A stretch of 64,000 nt of DNA from a virus, in IMG/VR virus record IMGVR_UViG_3300032053_005343, positions 62,001-126,000 of that record; one strand, written 5' to 3'. The position numbers and the translations under genes are program-made. How positions within the stretch are numbered: position 1 is the stretch's first letter; each line of letters begins with the position of its first letter. This document shows, piece by piece, positions 23,480 through 32,102 of the stretch. The notes under the pieces are model-generated. The model saw only the letters and a list, made by a program, of their open reading frames with translations, was not told where the DNA came from and made no database searches.

Positions 23480-24022
23480 TTATTCAATTATTTTTCCATT
23501 AATTGTATCTTGCAGGCACTTTGGACATTTTTGCCCAAAATCTTTGCTTTCTTGTCTGTCCGATTCAAAATTTTGCTCACATTGCGAACACTTTATATTA
23601 TATTTTTTGGGAGGACTTCTTTTTGTTTTTCGTTCCTTGGTAATAGTAGCTTTTTCGATATTTTTGTTTACTTCTTCTTCTGAAACATTTTCTGTCAAGG
23701 GTTTAGTTTCATTGCCATAATATCCCCTTTTATTTGTTGTAGAAAATCCAGTAGCCAATGGTGGTGTTTTATATTTATCAAAAACGACTGGTTCTTTATT
23801 TTTTGCAATTTTATCTAAATCTGAAGACTTTATATTCATTCGATTTTCTGATTTTTTATACTCATTAAGTAGTTGTTCTATTTGCTGTATTAAAGGATTT
23901 ATAATATCTGGCAATGGTTCTAATTTAATTTTTTCTCCAGTTAAAAGTTCAAATCCATTACAGATTTTTTCTAAATTATGTTGTAAAATACCCTCTCTAA
24001 TAATTTTAAGTGGATTATCCAT
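23480..24022 (-). CDS. Hypothetical protein with C-terminal zinc ribbon
   Basis: 180 residues. N-terminal half helical (coiled-coil-like, LIQQIEQLLNEYKKSENR), a low-complexity Lys/Thr/Glu middle, then YNIKCSQCEQNFESDRQ and GQKCPKCL, a two-CxxC zinc ribbon. No family recognised. It sits between an HNH gene and the small helical protein at 24015, within the recombination module. Confidence 0.55.
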   Translation of the reverse strand: MDNPLKIIREGILQHNLEKICNGFELLTGEKIKLEPLPDIINPLIQQIEQLLNEYKKSENRMNIKSSDLDKIAKNKEPVVFDKYKTPPLATGFSTTNKRGYYGNETKPLTENVSEEEVNKNIEKATITKERKTKRSPPKKYNIKCSQCEQNFESDRQESKDFGQKCPKCLQDTINGKIIE

Positions 24023-24437
24023 TTTTTATCTCCAAATTTCTTTGTCTTATTATTGTTTGTATAGTCTGACAATAAAACTCAACACGGCGAGACAGATAAA
24101 TTATTCTAGAGAGTCTAAGCTCTACTTTTTGCGATAGTCTTCCCGCTTTTGATTTATCTTCATTAAATAATTTACCTATAACATTTTTGGTCCATTTAAG
24201 ATAGCATTCGCATTCATTAGATTTTTTCTGTAGAAATATTAAATATTGAGAAAGCATAAATGAATATTCACAAAGTCTCATTGTTGTTTCTAATCTAACT
24301 TCTTCTATAGATAATTCGAGTATTTTTTCAATCTCTGATCTATTAGACTCTTTAAAGGAGAGGCATAAAGATTTTTCCCATGCTACGAGATCATCATTGT
24401 ATTTCTTATATTCTTCATCGAAGTTATTACTTATCAT
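24015..24437 (-). CDS. Small all-helical protein near the recombinase
   Basis: 140 residues from the ATG at 24437, which overlaps the nuclease gene stop; an upstream ATG would need a hydrophobic extension inside that gene. Predicted mainly helical, with several Cys and aromatic residues (YLIFLQKKSNECECYLKW, RIIYLSRRVEFYCQTIQ). Size and position close to a RecA-like gene recall the T4 recombination mediator UvsY, but no motif proves that. Confidence 0.5.
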   Translation of the reverse strand: MISNNFDEEYKKYNDDLVAWEKSLCLSFKESNRSEIEKILELSIEEVRLETTMRLCEYSFMLSQYLIFLQKKSNECECYLKWTKNVIGKLFNEDKSKAGRLSQKVELRLSRIIYLSRRVEFYCQTIQTIIRQRNLEIKNG

Positions 24438-24783
24438 ATACGGCCACAAATTTAAAATTGTTAAGTAGACAAAAATTAATTTTACGTTCATCTCGATTTT
24501 TTTGATTATTAAAATCTATTTTTGTTTTATGAAAAAACTTTATATGCATAGAATGCTGTTTTCCTTGGATTTCTATCACAAGCTGACGTGAAGGGATAAA
24601 AAGATCAAGATAAAATTTTTCAATAGGTATGTATACTTCTTCATAGATATTGTCCGAAGGATATTCTTCCTTTAATTGTTCTTTAATTCTTGTTTGAAAT
24701 TTTGATCTCTGATATGTCTCTTTTAATAAATATTTTTTTAAATTTATATTAATTTCTGATCCATCATATATTTTAACAATCAT
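24427..24783 (-). CDS. PD-(D/E)XK nuclease, Vsr/DUF559-like
   Basis: 118 residues. FYLDLFIPSRQLVIEIQGKQHS contains the D...ExxGxQH pattern typical of very-short-patch-repair-like and DUF559 nucleases, followed by IDFNNQKNRDERKINFCLLNNF. Probably a small structure- or mismatch-directed nuclease in the recombination module. The stop overlaps the next gene's ATG. Confidence 0.68.
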   Translation of the reverse strand: MIVKIYDGSEININLKKYLLKETYQRSKFQTRIKEQLKEEYPSDNIYEEVYIPIEKFYLDLFIPSRQLVIEIQGKQHSMHIKFFHKTKIDFNNQKNRDERKINFCLLNNFKFVAVYDK

Positions 24784-24784
24784 T

Positions 24785-25738
24785 TTATTTTCTTTTTTTA
24801 TATTTTCTAATCGGAGTTGATAAAGCCCTTTTTAATGACCATCCCGCTTTATTCAGTCTATACTGTAGTGTTTGGGGACTCATCTTATATTCTTGTGCCA
24901 AATCTGTAATACATTGTTTCTTATTTTTATAATCATAAAATTTATTTCGTAGTTTACAATTTTTGGGGGAATAATTACCATTGTTATTGATTCTATCAAG
25001 AGATTTACCCTTTGGTATTTCGCCAATATCCTCTAAAAAATTTTGAAATCCATTTTTATTATTAGACCATCTTTTACAAACCGCAATCGGAGGATTTCTT
25101 CCTCCGTAATATTTATAGGCTGGATGATTTTTGTTGGTGCATTTTTGAGCCATTCTTCTCCAGGTGTTATATGTTCTTGATGTTTTATCATTTGTACTAT
25201 GACCATGCCTTATTCTTAATTTGCTTGCCTCGCACGCCATTTCTTTCTGTAAACACCCACAACTTTTAGTGCTACTATCTTTAAGACTTTTCCCGGCAAC
25301 AATTGTTTCTTTACCACAATCGCATATACATTCCCATAAATAATTACCTCCCTTGGTTTTACCATTAGGTTTTATTGCAATAAGTTTTCCAAACCTTTGT
25401 CCAGTTAAGTCAATGAAGCTTCCTTTTCCTGGGGCTTGGGGATCAGAAGAAACATTAAAACCTATTTTTCTATTGCAACAATTGGTGGCGTCAATCCACC
25501 ATTTCTCTCTCGCGTATAAATCTTTTATGTTATAAATATTTTCAATAATCTCGTATCTAAAGTTTTTCTCTCCATACCTATTCCATGAATTTTGTAAATA
25601 TAGATTATAATGTTTATTTTTACGTAAAAATCTTATGTGATCTTTCAATCTTCTGTCAATATTTACGCTACTTCCTATATAAAATTTATTATTATTTTTA
25701 CATATAATTTTATAAATACCAGATATATTATTCATCAT
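24785..25738 (-). CDS. Chimeric GIY-YIG / zinc-ribbon HNH-like endonuclease
   Basis: 317 residues. Residues 1-95 are a GIY-YIG nuclease (GIYKIICKNNNKFYIGSS, RYGEKNFRYEIIE with the catalytic Glu region). From about residue 108 it continues as a zinc-ribbon/AP2-like protein (QRFGKLIAIK, CICDCGK, KSCGCL, WRRMAQKCTN, VCKRW, GFQNFLEDIG). The DRIDN core reads LDRINNNGNYSPKNCKLRNK and lacks about 14 residues of the usual RWATxxxQxxNRRN helix, so the second nuclease is probably inactive and cleavage relies on GIY-YIG. The C-terminal HTH is present. Confidence 0.83.
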   Translation of the reverse strand: MMNNISGIYKIICKNNNKFYIGSSVNIDRRLKDHIRFLRKNKHYNLYLQNSWNRYGEKNFRYEIIENIYNIKDLYAREKWWIDATNCCNRKIGFNVSSDPQAPGKGSFIDLTGQRFGKLIAIKPNGKTKGGNYLWECICDCGKETIVAGKSLKDSSTKSCGCLQKEMACEASKLRIRHGHSTNDKTSRTYNTWRRMAQKCTNKNHPAYKYYGGRNPPIAVCKRWSNNKNGFQNFLEDIGEIPKGKSLDRINNNGNYSPKNCKLRNKFYDYKNKKQCITDLAQEYKMSPQTLQYRLNKAGWSLKRALSTPIRKYKKRK

Positions 25739-25743
25739 ACCAA

Positions 25744-26787
25744 TTATTTTCTTTCAGGGAGCAATATATCTCTTATCTCTTTGTCAAATTTTTCAATATA
25801 TTGAGGATTACTTTTAAAGTATTCACGAACCTTTTCAAGTCCCTGTAATTTAATAGGGTTGCCATCTGCGTCTAGTATTGATGGAACAATAAACCAACTT
25901 GCACTTTTTTGAATCAAACCAAGATTTTCTGCATTGATTAAAATATCTTTTATGCGATCTACACCCTCACCAAAGCGAAGAGGAACGGCGCAGGGAAGGA
26001 ATGGTTTACCTAAAGCAGAACATATCACGGTTATCATCGCGTCGTGCCCGGCAGGTGCGTTAGTCTCCGGGTCTTTATCCCATTGTTTAGCCCAGTTACA
26101 AGTAAGCCATACGCTGCAAGCATAACCTATTGCGAGCCCTCCTTTAGTCTCGAATTTCTTTCCCATAGGCTCCCTACTAGTCATTAGCTGCGAAATAAAG
26201 AGGACGATAGAATTTGTATCATCTATTGTTTGTTGAACTTTCCTGAAAAAGCTGGCAAGAAGTTTAGGTGTCCCGCTCATATCCCGCGATTCGCCCAGTA
26301 ATTCTGATTGCTCGGCGAGCGTGCTTAGCGCAGCGATGCTATCTATAACAATTACAGCTTTTCGATTTTCCTTTATTGTCGTTTCAATAACCCTAAGCCA
26401 CTCCTCGGCGCTTAGCACCTTGTCTGGTGTAGATTTTATAATATTTAATTTCTCTGTATTTAATCCTTGGATAGTTTTCAAAAGGCTATGGGAACAGCGT
26501 CTCTCGATGTCCACATAAAAGGCGGGACGATCTGCATCTATTGCATTCTTTAGAATTTCTAGGCAGATTGAAGTTTTTCCAACTTTGCTTTTGCCACTAA
26601 TAAGGCAGGTAGCGCCATCAGGAATCCCCCCACTTAAACTAATGTCGAGAGATAATACCGTCTTGAGAATATCTCTTTTCTTATCTAGTATTTTATCCGC
26701 TTTTTGAATGATTCCAATCCCATACTGCCTTTCGAGAAAGGAATTAAAACTTTCATCAACAATCTTGTCTTTATTCTTTTTTGCCAT
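25744..26787 (-). CDS. RecA/UvsX-like recombinase
   Basis: 347 residues from the ATG at 26787. Walker A ISGKSKVGKTSICLEILK, the catalytic-Glu region FYVDIERRC, Walker B VIVIDSIAALS, and an L1/L2-like stretch (MTSREPMGKKFETKGGLAIG). The sequence is closer to phage UvsX/RecA-like proteins than to bacterial RecA, with a 30-residue N-terminal lead (FNSFLERQYG). Strand exchange in replication-dependent recombination; also the machinery that homing depends on. Confidence 0.87.
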   Translation of the reverse strand: MAKKNKDKIVDESFNSFLERQYGIGIIQKADKILDKKRDILKTVLSLDISLSGGIPDGATCLISGKSKVGKTSICLEILKNAIDADRPAFYVDIERRCSHSLLKTIQGLNTEKLNIIKSTPDKVLSAEEWLRVIETTIKENRKAVIVIDSIAALSTLAEQSELLGESRDMSGTPKLLASFFRKVQQTIDDTNSIVLFISQLMTSREPMGKKFETKGGLAIGYACSVWLTCNWAKQWDKDPETNAPAGHDAMITVICSALGKPFLPCAVPLRFGEGVDRIKDILINAENLGLIQKSASWFIVPSILDADGNPIKLQGLEKVREYFKSNPQYIEKFDKEIRDILLPERK

Positions 26788-27226
26788 TTTCCTCAATATC
26801 TTTCAAAATCGACAATTTATTTTTTGTCCCAGTATCTACATATCTTGCATTTTCTTCTGGAGAAAAGATACTCACAACTATTTTTTCGTCACTTATTTTT
26901 CTCTTCTCTATTTCTTTTTTATATAATATATCTAATTTTTTAATTATTGTATTTAAAGTCTTTTTAGCCGAAAGAGATTTAATCCAACCATCTTTAATAA
27001 TACCAATTAATAATTTTTGAATTAAAGGATTATTAAAATCTGTTAATTTACTTAAGTTGCTTATGCCTTTAATTTCTCTCGGATATTTTTTGGCCCAATA
27101 ATTATTGGATTTCCAGAATCGAGGACCGAGTTTCTTATCCATATTTAAACACACTAATTCTACGACGTAATTACGAAAATCTATAGGAAGACCTGGGGTT
27201 GTTGGTGAATCAAAAGTCTTTTCCAT
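26771..27226 (-). CDS. Hypothetical protein upstream of recombinase
   Basis: 151 residues, mixed, basic in the middle (SLSAKKTLNTIIKKLDILYKKEIEKRK), predicted helical. No family recognised. Its stop lies within the recombinase N-terminus (overlap 17 bases), so the genes are coupled and a role in recombination or loading is possible. Confidence 0.5.
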   Translation of the reverse strand: MEKTFDSPTTPGLPIDFRNYVVELVCLNMDKKLGPRFWKSNNYWAKKYPREIKGISNLSKLTDFNNPLIQKLLIGIIKDGWIKSLSAKKTLNTIIKKLDILYKKEIEKRKISDEKIVVSIFSPEENARYVDTGTKNKLSILKDIEENGKKE

Positions 27227-27228
27227 TT

Positions 27229-27642
27229 TTATTCTTCGTTACAGATAAGAAAAAATCCACATTTGTCCTTATTTCGCGTTTCTTTTCCCACCATTTCTCC
27301 GTCCTCGGATATCCAAAACAATGTTGCATTTACACCATCATAATATCCAACACAAATTCCTTGCACTTCTACGTTTCCCATAAAAATTTTTACCATCTTT
27401 TTACCAAAACAATAACCTTTTTGTAATTTTGGCATATCAAAACTTTTATTTCCTTCGATAAGTCTAAGGTCTACGATTTTTAAATCTGGATTTAATTGTA
27501 AAAATTGTTTTAGTCTTATCCATGAATGAGGCCCATCTTTTCTCTCGTCTTGAAAGACTTCTTTGTTATTTGATAAAGTTGCAACATAATATTTGCTGCA
27601 ATTTGTCGGAACCATAAAACTTATTAATTCTTCATTATTCAT
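27229..27642 (-). CDS. Hypothetical protein
   Basis: 137 residues, beta-rich in appearance (VATLSNNKEVF, LKIVDLRLIEG, MGNVEVQGICVGYYDG). No catalytic signature visible. Overlaps the upstream gene by 8 bases. Confidence 0.5.
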   Translation of the reverse strand: MNNEELISFMVPTNCSKYYVATLSNNKEVFQDERKDGPHSWIRLKQFLQLNPDLKIVDLRLIEGNKSFDMPKLQKGYCFGKKMVKIFMGNVEVQGICVGYYDGVNATLFWISEDGEMVGKETRNKDKCGFFLICNEE

Positions 27643-27997
27643 TCTTTTTTACTCCGGAGTACCTTTCACTATCAGCCTTCATGGATTCTGATGCCGTCAT
27701 AATAGTAGTTCCTTTCCCCCCATCTATTGGGTTTTTTATTTTTATACTTATAACATTAGCGTTTTTTGGTTTGTTATCTTTTGGAACAATAGGTGAAGAT
27801 GTTGATTCTGATTGTTCGTAGAGAAACAAATCTGAAACAATATACGTATTTATAAATTCTTCAAATAATGTCGTACATCTATTAAAAAGATCTAACTTAT
27901 TTTTGGTTTGTTTTAAGGGTTTGTCGTTTTTATAAAAAAGTTTTCGGTCTAAAAATTTTGAAAAATCATCAGACAGTTTTTTATCTACATGTTTCAT
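27635..27997 (-). CDS. Hypothetical protein
   Basis: 120 residues, charged and low complexity after residue 60 (STSSPIVPKDNKPKNANVISI). N-terminal half looks helical. No family recognised. Confidence 0.45.
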   Translation of the reverse strand: MKHVDKKLSDDFSKFLDRKLFYKNDKPLKQTKNKLDLFNRCTTLFEEFINTYIVSDLFLYEQSESTSSPIVPKDNKPKNANVISIKIKNPIDGGKGTTIMTASESMKADSERYSGVKKNE

Positions 27998-28012
27998 TTT
28001 ATTTCCTTTATT

Positions 28013-28327
28013 TTAATTTAAATAATTTCTTTGCGCCAGCGTTAAATGTGTCCTGTTTTTCGTTTTTAGGAAAAGAACATAATAATCAAAACATAATTTA
28101 TTACATTTTTTCAAATTGTAGGATAGTCCACCCTTCTCCAAATCTTTTTTGTTTCTATTGTCATAAGATTGAGGATTAAACAAATCGCCATCATTGGAAA
28201 TCAACACAAAATTCATATCACCAATCGTATAGGCGAAAACATCTTTATTTGAATACAATGTTGCTTCTGTTTCGGATTTAGTAATATGTGGAGTACCATT
28301 TTTATCTATGTATTTTATGTCGTGCAT
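28013..28327 (-). CDS. Hypothetical protein
   Basis: 104 residues. IKYIDKNGTPHITKSETEA and FAYTIGDMNFVLISNDGDLF suggest a small beta domain. Shares a junction base with the next gene upstream. Function unknown. Confidence 0.48.
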   Translation of the reverse strand: MHDIKYIDKNGTPHITKSETEATLYSNKDVFAYTIGDMNFVLISNDGDLFNPQSYDNRNKKDLEKGGLSYNLKKCNKLCFDYYVLFLKTKNRTHLTLAQRNYLN

Positions 28328-28671
28328 TATTTTCTCCTATTAACTTTAAAAATAACGTCGCAGTCAGGACTTAATCCACCACCATGTTGAATATTTTCAT
28401 CTATTTCGAATTTAGTTTGATCATTTGCTGCTCCTGGATAAAATTGTCCTTTGATTGAGATAACCCTATTTATATTTTTACAATTTTCGCAATAAACAGC
28501 TATTCTTGTGGTGATAGGATTTTTATTTTCTCCTACAAGTTCTTCGTTTGTTTTTGTTAATTGAAAAATCATGAGATTTTTTTCGCACTTATTACATTTT
28601 GCTACGACAGAACCTCTGTCTGCAATACCAAGAGTAATTCTTTTTCCTGGTTCATTTATATTTAATTCCAT
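28327..28671 (-). CDS. Hypothetical zinc-ribbon protein
   Basis: 114 residues, CNKC near the N-terminus and CENC mid-protein, a two-knuckle zinc ribbon with intervening beta strands (RIAVYCENC). A DNA- or RNA-binding accessory role is possible. Confidence 0.52.
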   Translation of the reverse strand: MELNINEPGKRITLGIADRGSVVAKCNKCEKNLMIFQLTKTNEELVGENKNPITTRIAVYCENCKNINRVISIKGQFYPGAANDQTKFEIDENIQHGGGLSPDCDVIFKVNRRK

Positions 28672-29210
28672 TAAATTTCTCCTTTATCTACGGTTATATG
28701 TTTCCATATTTTCTTTCTTTTGATATATGAAATTGTTTGTCTCGTTACATTAAATATGTCGGCGATTTCTTGCTGAATTAAATATCCATCTTCTATTAAT
28801 CTTATAATTATTCTAACTTTCCAGTCATTTAATTTTGCTAACCCCTGCTTAGAACCCTTAATAAAAGTCCCGTGTTTAATTGAATCTTTAGCATTATTTT
28901 TATGTGTATCCCATCTCAAATTTCCAACATAGTTATTTGAGGGTTTTCCATCATTGTGGCATCCTTCCATCCCTGGTGGGCAAGGACCAACAAATGCTTC
29001 AAGAACCAATCTATGTATAGAATAATTTTTTCTTATATTATTTTTATACAAACTTACTTGCAAATGTCCATATTTATTGATTTTTAAAGATTTTAAAATT
29101 TTAAATGGTTTATGATTTTTATTTCTATTGAATCGTTTTATTCCTCCGTAATTTGATACTTGATATAATCCTTCATAATCTTTAATATCTTTCCAAATTT
29201 CCTCGGTCAT
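28671..29210 (-). CDS. NUMOD4/HNH homing endonuclease
   Basis: 179 residues: NUMOD4 (EIWKDIKDYEGLYQVSNYGG), HRLVLEAFVGPCPPGM, HNH core (GCHNDGKPSNNYVGNLRW, NNAKDSIKHGT) and a C-terminal HTH (QQEIADIFNVTRQTISYIK). HNDGK varies from HLDGN. The ATG forms an ATGA overlap with the small gene upstream. Confidence 0.85.
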   Translation of the reverse strand: MTEEIWKDIKDYEGLYQVSNYGGIKRFNRNKNHKPFKILKSLKINKYGHLQVSLYKNNIRKNYSIHRLVLEAFVGPCPPGMEGCHNDGKPSNNYVGNLRWDTHKNNAKDSIKHGTFIKGSKQGLAKLNDWKVRIIIRLIEDGYLIQQEIADIFNVTRQTISYIKRKKIWKHITVDKGEI

Positions 29211-29380
29211 TTGGTTTTATCTTCTATTTCCTTCACAACAAGATTTTTATCTATTTTCATTTCTTCACGATCTTTATCGCCCATAATATTCAATTTCTTT
29301 TTACCAAACACAGATTCCCAGTTTGCGGTTTCAATCTCCGGAGAAACTTGGCATTTACGTTTATTAGAACCTTTCCCCAT
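29207..29380 (-). CDS. Small charged protein (57 aa)
   Basis: 57 residues beginning MGKGSNKRKCQVSPEIETA. Its TGA overlaps the ATG of the following HNH gene, and AAAGGATTTTAAA lies ahead of the start. Function unknown; charged, no membrane segment. Confidence 0.5.
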   Translation of the reverse strand: MGKGSNKRKCQVSPEIETANWESVFGKKKLNIMGDKDREEMKIDKNLVVKEIEDKTK

Positions 29381-29391
29381 TTTAAAATCCT

Positions 29392-29568
29392 TTAAATTAT
29401 TGGCCAGTTAATATCATTATTTTCTTTTAATCTTTCATCAAACAATTTTTTTAATTCCAGTGGGTCGTCATCAATAATTCTGTTGAGACAAAAACATTTT
29501 ACTGTTCTAACAAACAAAAGGATCTCTCCCGTTCCTTTACAGTCCGGACACTTAGGGTCTGGCATCAT
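29392..29568 (-). CDS. Small protein with DnaJ-type zinc knuckle (58 aa)
   Basis: 58 residues starting MMPDPKCPDCKGTGEI; CPDCKGTG matches one CxxCxGxG repeat of DnaJ-type zinc domains, with a second C-x-C (CFC) later. Two in-frame ATGs precede it. A TATAAT hexamer about 9 bases upstream has no matching -35 and also forms the end of the upstream gene. Confidence 0.55.
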   Translation of the reverse strand: MMPDPKCPDCKGTGEILLFVRTVKCFCLNRIIDDDPLELKKLFDERLKENNDINWPII

Positions 29569-29574
29569 AACGTA

Positions 29575-30141
29575 TTATACTATGGATTTAATTACTTTTT
29601 CGACGAAAGTTCCGTTGGCTTTAGTGAATTTTGCCAAAAGATTTTTATGCTTCTCCGTCAAAGGTCCGCCATTAGATGTTTGAGATTCAATAGCACCCTT
29701 AACTCTTCTTTGGGTTTCTGGGTCAACATTTTTAACCGCCTTGGTTACTAAATTTAACATATTCATACTATTCTTAGCTTTAAGATAATATTTGAGAAAT
29801 ATACCGATGGCCAAAAGAAAAATAATAGCCATTAAAGAAGTGCCGACAATAACGGCCAATGCCCCACTATATTTGATTATTCCTGAATTATTTACAGTCT
29901 TACTTACTTCAAATAATTGTTGTTTTAATTCCTCTATAGTTTCGGCATCAACTTTGTTGTCAACTATTTTTTCAAGTTTATTTAAATTATTTTCTACCGA
30001 TGCAATTTTTGCCATAGCCTCTGTTTTAACGGCTCCCGGAGAAACACAAGACGTTGTAAAGAAAAGTATTATACCCGCTATTATTCCTGCTAACAATATT
30101 GCCAACATCCCAGAGCCAAACATAATTTTATTTCTTAACAT
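29575..30141 (-). CDS. Membrane protein with two TM segments and coiled coil
   Basis: 188 residues from the ATG at 30141, which lies inside the last codons of the RNase H gene. TM1 (MLAILLAGIIAGIILFF) precedes TTSC, a weak lipobox; a coiled coil follows (VENNLNKLEKIVDNKVDAETIEELKQQL), then TM2 (ALAVIVGTSLMAIIFLLAIGIF) and a soluble tail. A holin-like or spanin-like role is possible but not supported by specific motifs. Confidence 0.6.
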   Translation of the reverse strand: MLRNKIMFGSGMLAILLAGIIAGIILFFTTSCVSPGAVKTEAMAKIASVENNLNKLEKIVDNKVDAETIEELKQQLFEVSKTVNNSGIIKYSGALAVIVGTSLMAIIFLLAIGIFLKYYLKAKNSMNMLNLVTKAVKNVDPETQRRVKGAIESQTSNGGPLTEKHKNLLAKFTKANGTFVEKVIKSIV

Positions 30142-30550
30142 TTTTTTTCTTACCACCAAAGATTTTATTCACTAACTCATCAGCTAACTTATTGTTTTCT
30201 CTAGATTCCCATTTTATTGAGAATTCTTTAAATTGCTCTAATAATTCTAAAACTTTATCCCTATGCTTAATCAATTCTTCGTTATTTGTTTTTGCTGCCT
30301 TTGTAATCTGTTTTACAATCAATTGACTATCAACTATTATATGAATTATTTCAATTTTTTCTTTAAGAGCATGTGTCAAACCGGCGATCAACCCCCGGTA
30401 CTCGGCTATATTACTTGTGCCTTTTTTTCCACATTTTTTAGAACCTTGAAAAACAATTTCCTTAACATCTTCTGGATTGAATGCAATCCAAGCACAAGCC
30501 ATTCTACCTTCTCTTATTCCTCCGTCCGTCCTCAGTATAATCTCTCTCAT
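30128..30550 (-). CDS. rnhA: Ribonuclease H type I
   Basis: 140 residues from the ATG at 30550 (CAATGA overlap with the GIY-YIG stop); a TTG 15 bases upstream is less likely. Catalytic acids are visible: Asp in RTDGG, Glu in NIAEYRGLIAGL, Asp in VDSQLIV and a late Asp in NNKLADELVN. Removes RNA primers during replication. Length is typical of the short phage/archaeal-type enzymes. Confidence 0.85.
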   Translation of the reverse strand: MREIILRTDGGIREGRMACAWIAFNPEDVKEIVFQGSKKCGKKGTSNIAEYRGLIAGLTHALKEKIEIIHIIVDSQLIVKQITKAAKTNNEELIKHRDKVLELLEQFKEFSIKWESRENNKLADELVNKIFGGKKKNVKK

Positions 30551-31182
30551 TGTATGTGTTTCCAACTCTTGTTGTTTATAATATCATAAATTGTGTTTGA
30601 ATGAACATTATAGATATTGGCTATTTCTTTTACGGAAAATCCATTTTTATACATTGCTCTAATTTCTTGAATATTAAGATCTGTTAATTTTGCAAAATGA
30701 TTTTTAGATCCCTGGTGTGTAATACTCATTTTAAGCTTACTTTCTTTGGTGTGCTTATTGCCGTCACGAGAAAGTCCAATATTTCTTTTGTGACTATCGG
30801 TTAATATTCTACCACTCATTGCTATACTTATTTTTGATTTAGATTTTTCACTATGTTTTCGTCCAAGCATAGGAAATGTACCTGGATTAATAATATTAAA
30901 TCCATATTTATGATCAAAACACTTAGTCCTTTTGAACCAACTTAATTCTCTTTCTATCAAAAGATTAGTTTTAACATTTTCCATTATTTCAAATTTAAAA
31001 TTATTTTCTCCATATTTATTCCAGGAATTTTGTAAATATGTGTTCGGATGTGCATTTCTTTTTAACGCACTTTTATGTAATTTCCATCTGATTATTATAT
31101 TTGTTGAACTTCCTATATAAAATTTATTATTTTTTAAACACGTTATCTTATAAATCCCACCAATATGACCTTTTATAAACAT
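30547..31182 (-). CDS. GIY-YIG homing endonuclease
   Basis: 211 residues. GIY-YIG domain (GGIYKITCLKNNKFYIGSS, RWKLHKSAL, YGENNFKFEIME), then a zinc-free linker with NUMOD3-like repeats (GRKHSEKSKSKISIAMSGR, LTDSHKRNIGLSRDG, HTKESKLKMSI) and a C-terminal HTH (SVKEIANIYNVHSNTIYDII). I-TevI/SegA-like arrangement. Sits between RNase H and the second PD-(D/E)XK nuclease, overlapping by 4 and 1 bases. Confidence 0.88.
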   Translation of the reverse strand: MFIKGHIGGIYKITCLKNNKFYIGSSTNIIIRWKLHKSALKRNAHPNTYLQNSWNKYGENNFKFEIMENVKTNLLIERELSWFKRTKCFDHKYGFNIINPGTFPMLGRKHSEKSKSKISIAMSGRILTDSHKRNIGLSRDGNKHTKESKLKMSITHQGSKNHFAKLTDLNIQEIRAMYKNGFSVKEIANIYNVHSNTIYDIINNKSWKHIQ

Positions 31183-32102
31183 TATCTTTCAGCCCCAGGG
31201 CAGATTCTCTTAAAATTGCAATAAATACATTTATTGAGATTCTCGGTCATTTCAAATAATTCTCTATCTTCCCTATTCTTATGGGCCTTCGCCAATAGAG
31301 GATATTCTCTTTTAATAATATCAATTTGATTTTTAATCTGCAATTTATTAATCTCAATTGTAGGAAATGCTGCCACGGGATCGTCCTCAAAATAGGCTAG
31401 AAACGCCGGAATAATTACTATATCTTCTAACTTTTCTACCCATTTCATTTTTAGGGCATACATCGAATAAACAGTCATCTGTTCAACAATGTCATTGTTC
31501 GGCTTACCTGTTTTGAAATCTACGAGAATCAGCTTTCCATTATCCTTAAACGCGCAGTCTAATTTGACACTAATTTCTTCTCCTGTTATCATTTTAAATT
31601 TTTGAAATTCCTCGACAGTTATCCATTGATTTTTTTCTAGTGAACTCATAGTTTTAAACAGGTCACACTTGTAAAAAGCTTCTATGCATTTTAATGCTTT
31701 TATTTTATAGCTACTCAACTTTTGCTTGTCGGGCATTCTGTCATAATACATTTCGAAGAAGTTTACCTTTTTGGCACTAGTTTTCCATTCTTGATTTTTT
31801 GATTCCACCCATCCCTTCCGCAACAAATTAACAACTTTATCTTTAGAATCATTTAAAGATATCCATTTTCCGGTTGACCTAAAAGTTTTAATCGCATACT
31901 CTATTGTTTCATGTACAATCGAACCGACATACATCGGAAAATTAGTCAAGTTCTTTAATAGATATGCTTCTTTTTGTTCTTTTGTGGCATTCTTCATCCA
32001 GCCCCCCCAAGAGGCAAAGTAATTATACCAGTATTTGCGAGCACATTCCCGGAGAGTTTTAATCCTACTGGCCGACCAAGAAAAATTTAATTCTAAAGAC
32101 AT
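31182..32102 (-). CDS. Second PD-(D/E)XK nuclease, Cas4/RecB-like with cysteine cluster
   Basis: 306 residues: SASRIKTLRECARKYWYNYF (N-terminal cysteine and RxCxxxYWY motif), GSIVHETIEYAI, VKLDCAF, LILVDFKTGKPN (the D-x-K core), QMTVYSMYAL and a C-terminal CIYCNFKRICPG. Same architecture as 17369-18256 but not closely similar. The four-cysteine pattern suggests an Fe-S cluster. Confidence 0.82.
   Translation of the reverse strand: MSLELNFSWSASRIKTLRECARKYWYNYFASWGGWMKNATKEQKEAYLLKNLTNFPMYVGSIVHETIEYAIKTFRSTGKWISLNDSKDKVVNLLRKGWVESKNQEWKTSAKKVNFFEMYYDRMPDKQKLSSYKIKALKCIEAFYKCDLFKTMSSLEKNQWITVEEFQKFKMITGEEISVKLDCAFKDNGKLILVDFKTGKPNNDIVEQMTVYSMYALKMKWVEKLEDIVIIPAFLAYFEDDPVAAFPTIEINKLQIKNQIDIIKREYPLLAKAHKNREDRELFEMTENLNKCIYCNFKRICPGAER

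Noticed and set aside
29569-29590. TATAAT upstream of the 58-residue zinc-knuckle gene
   Set aside because: It forms part of the last codons of the upstream gene and has no -35 at the right distance; AT-rich chance match.
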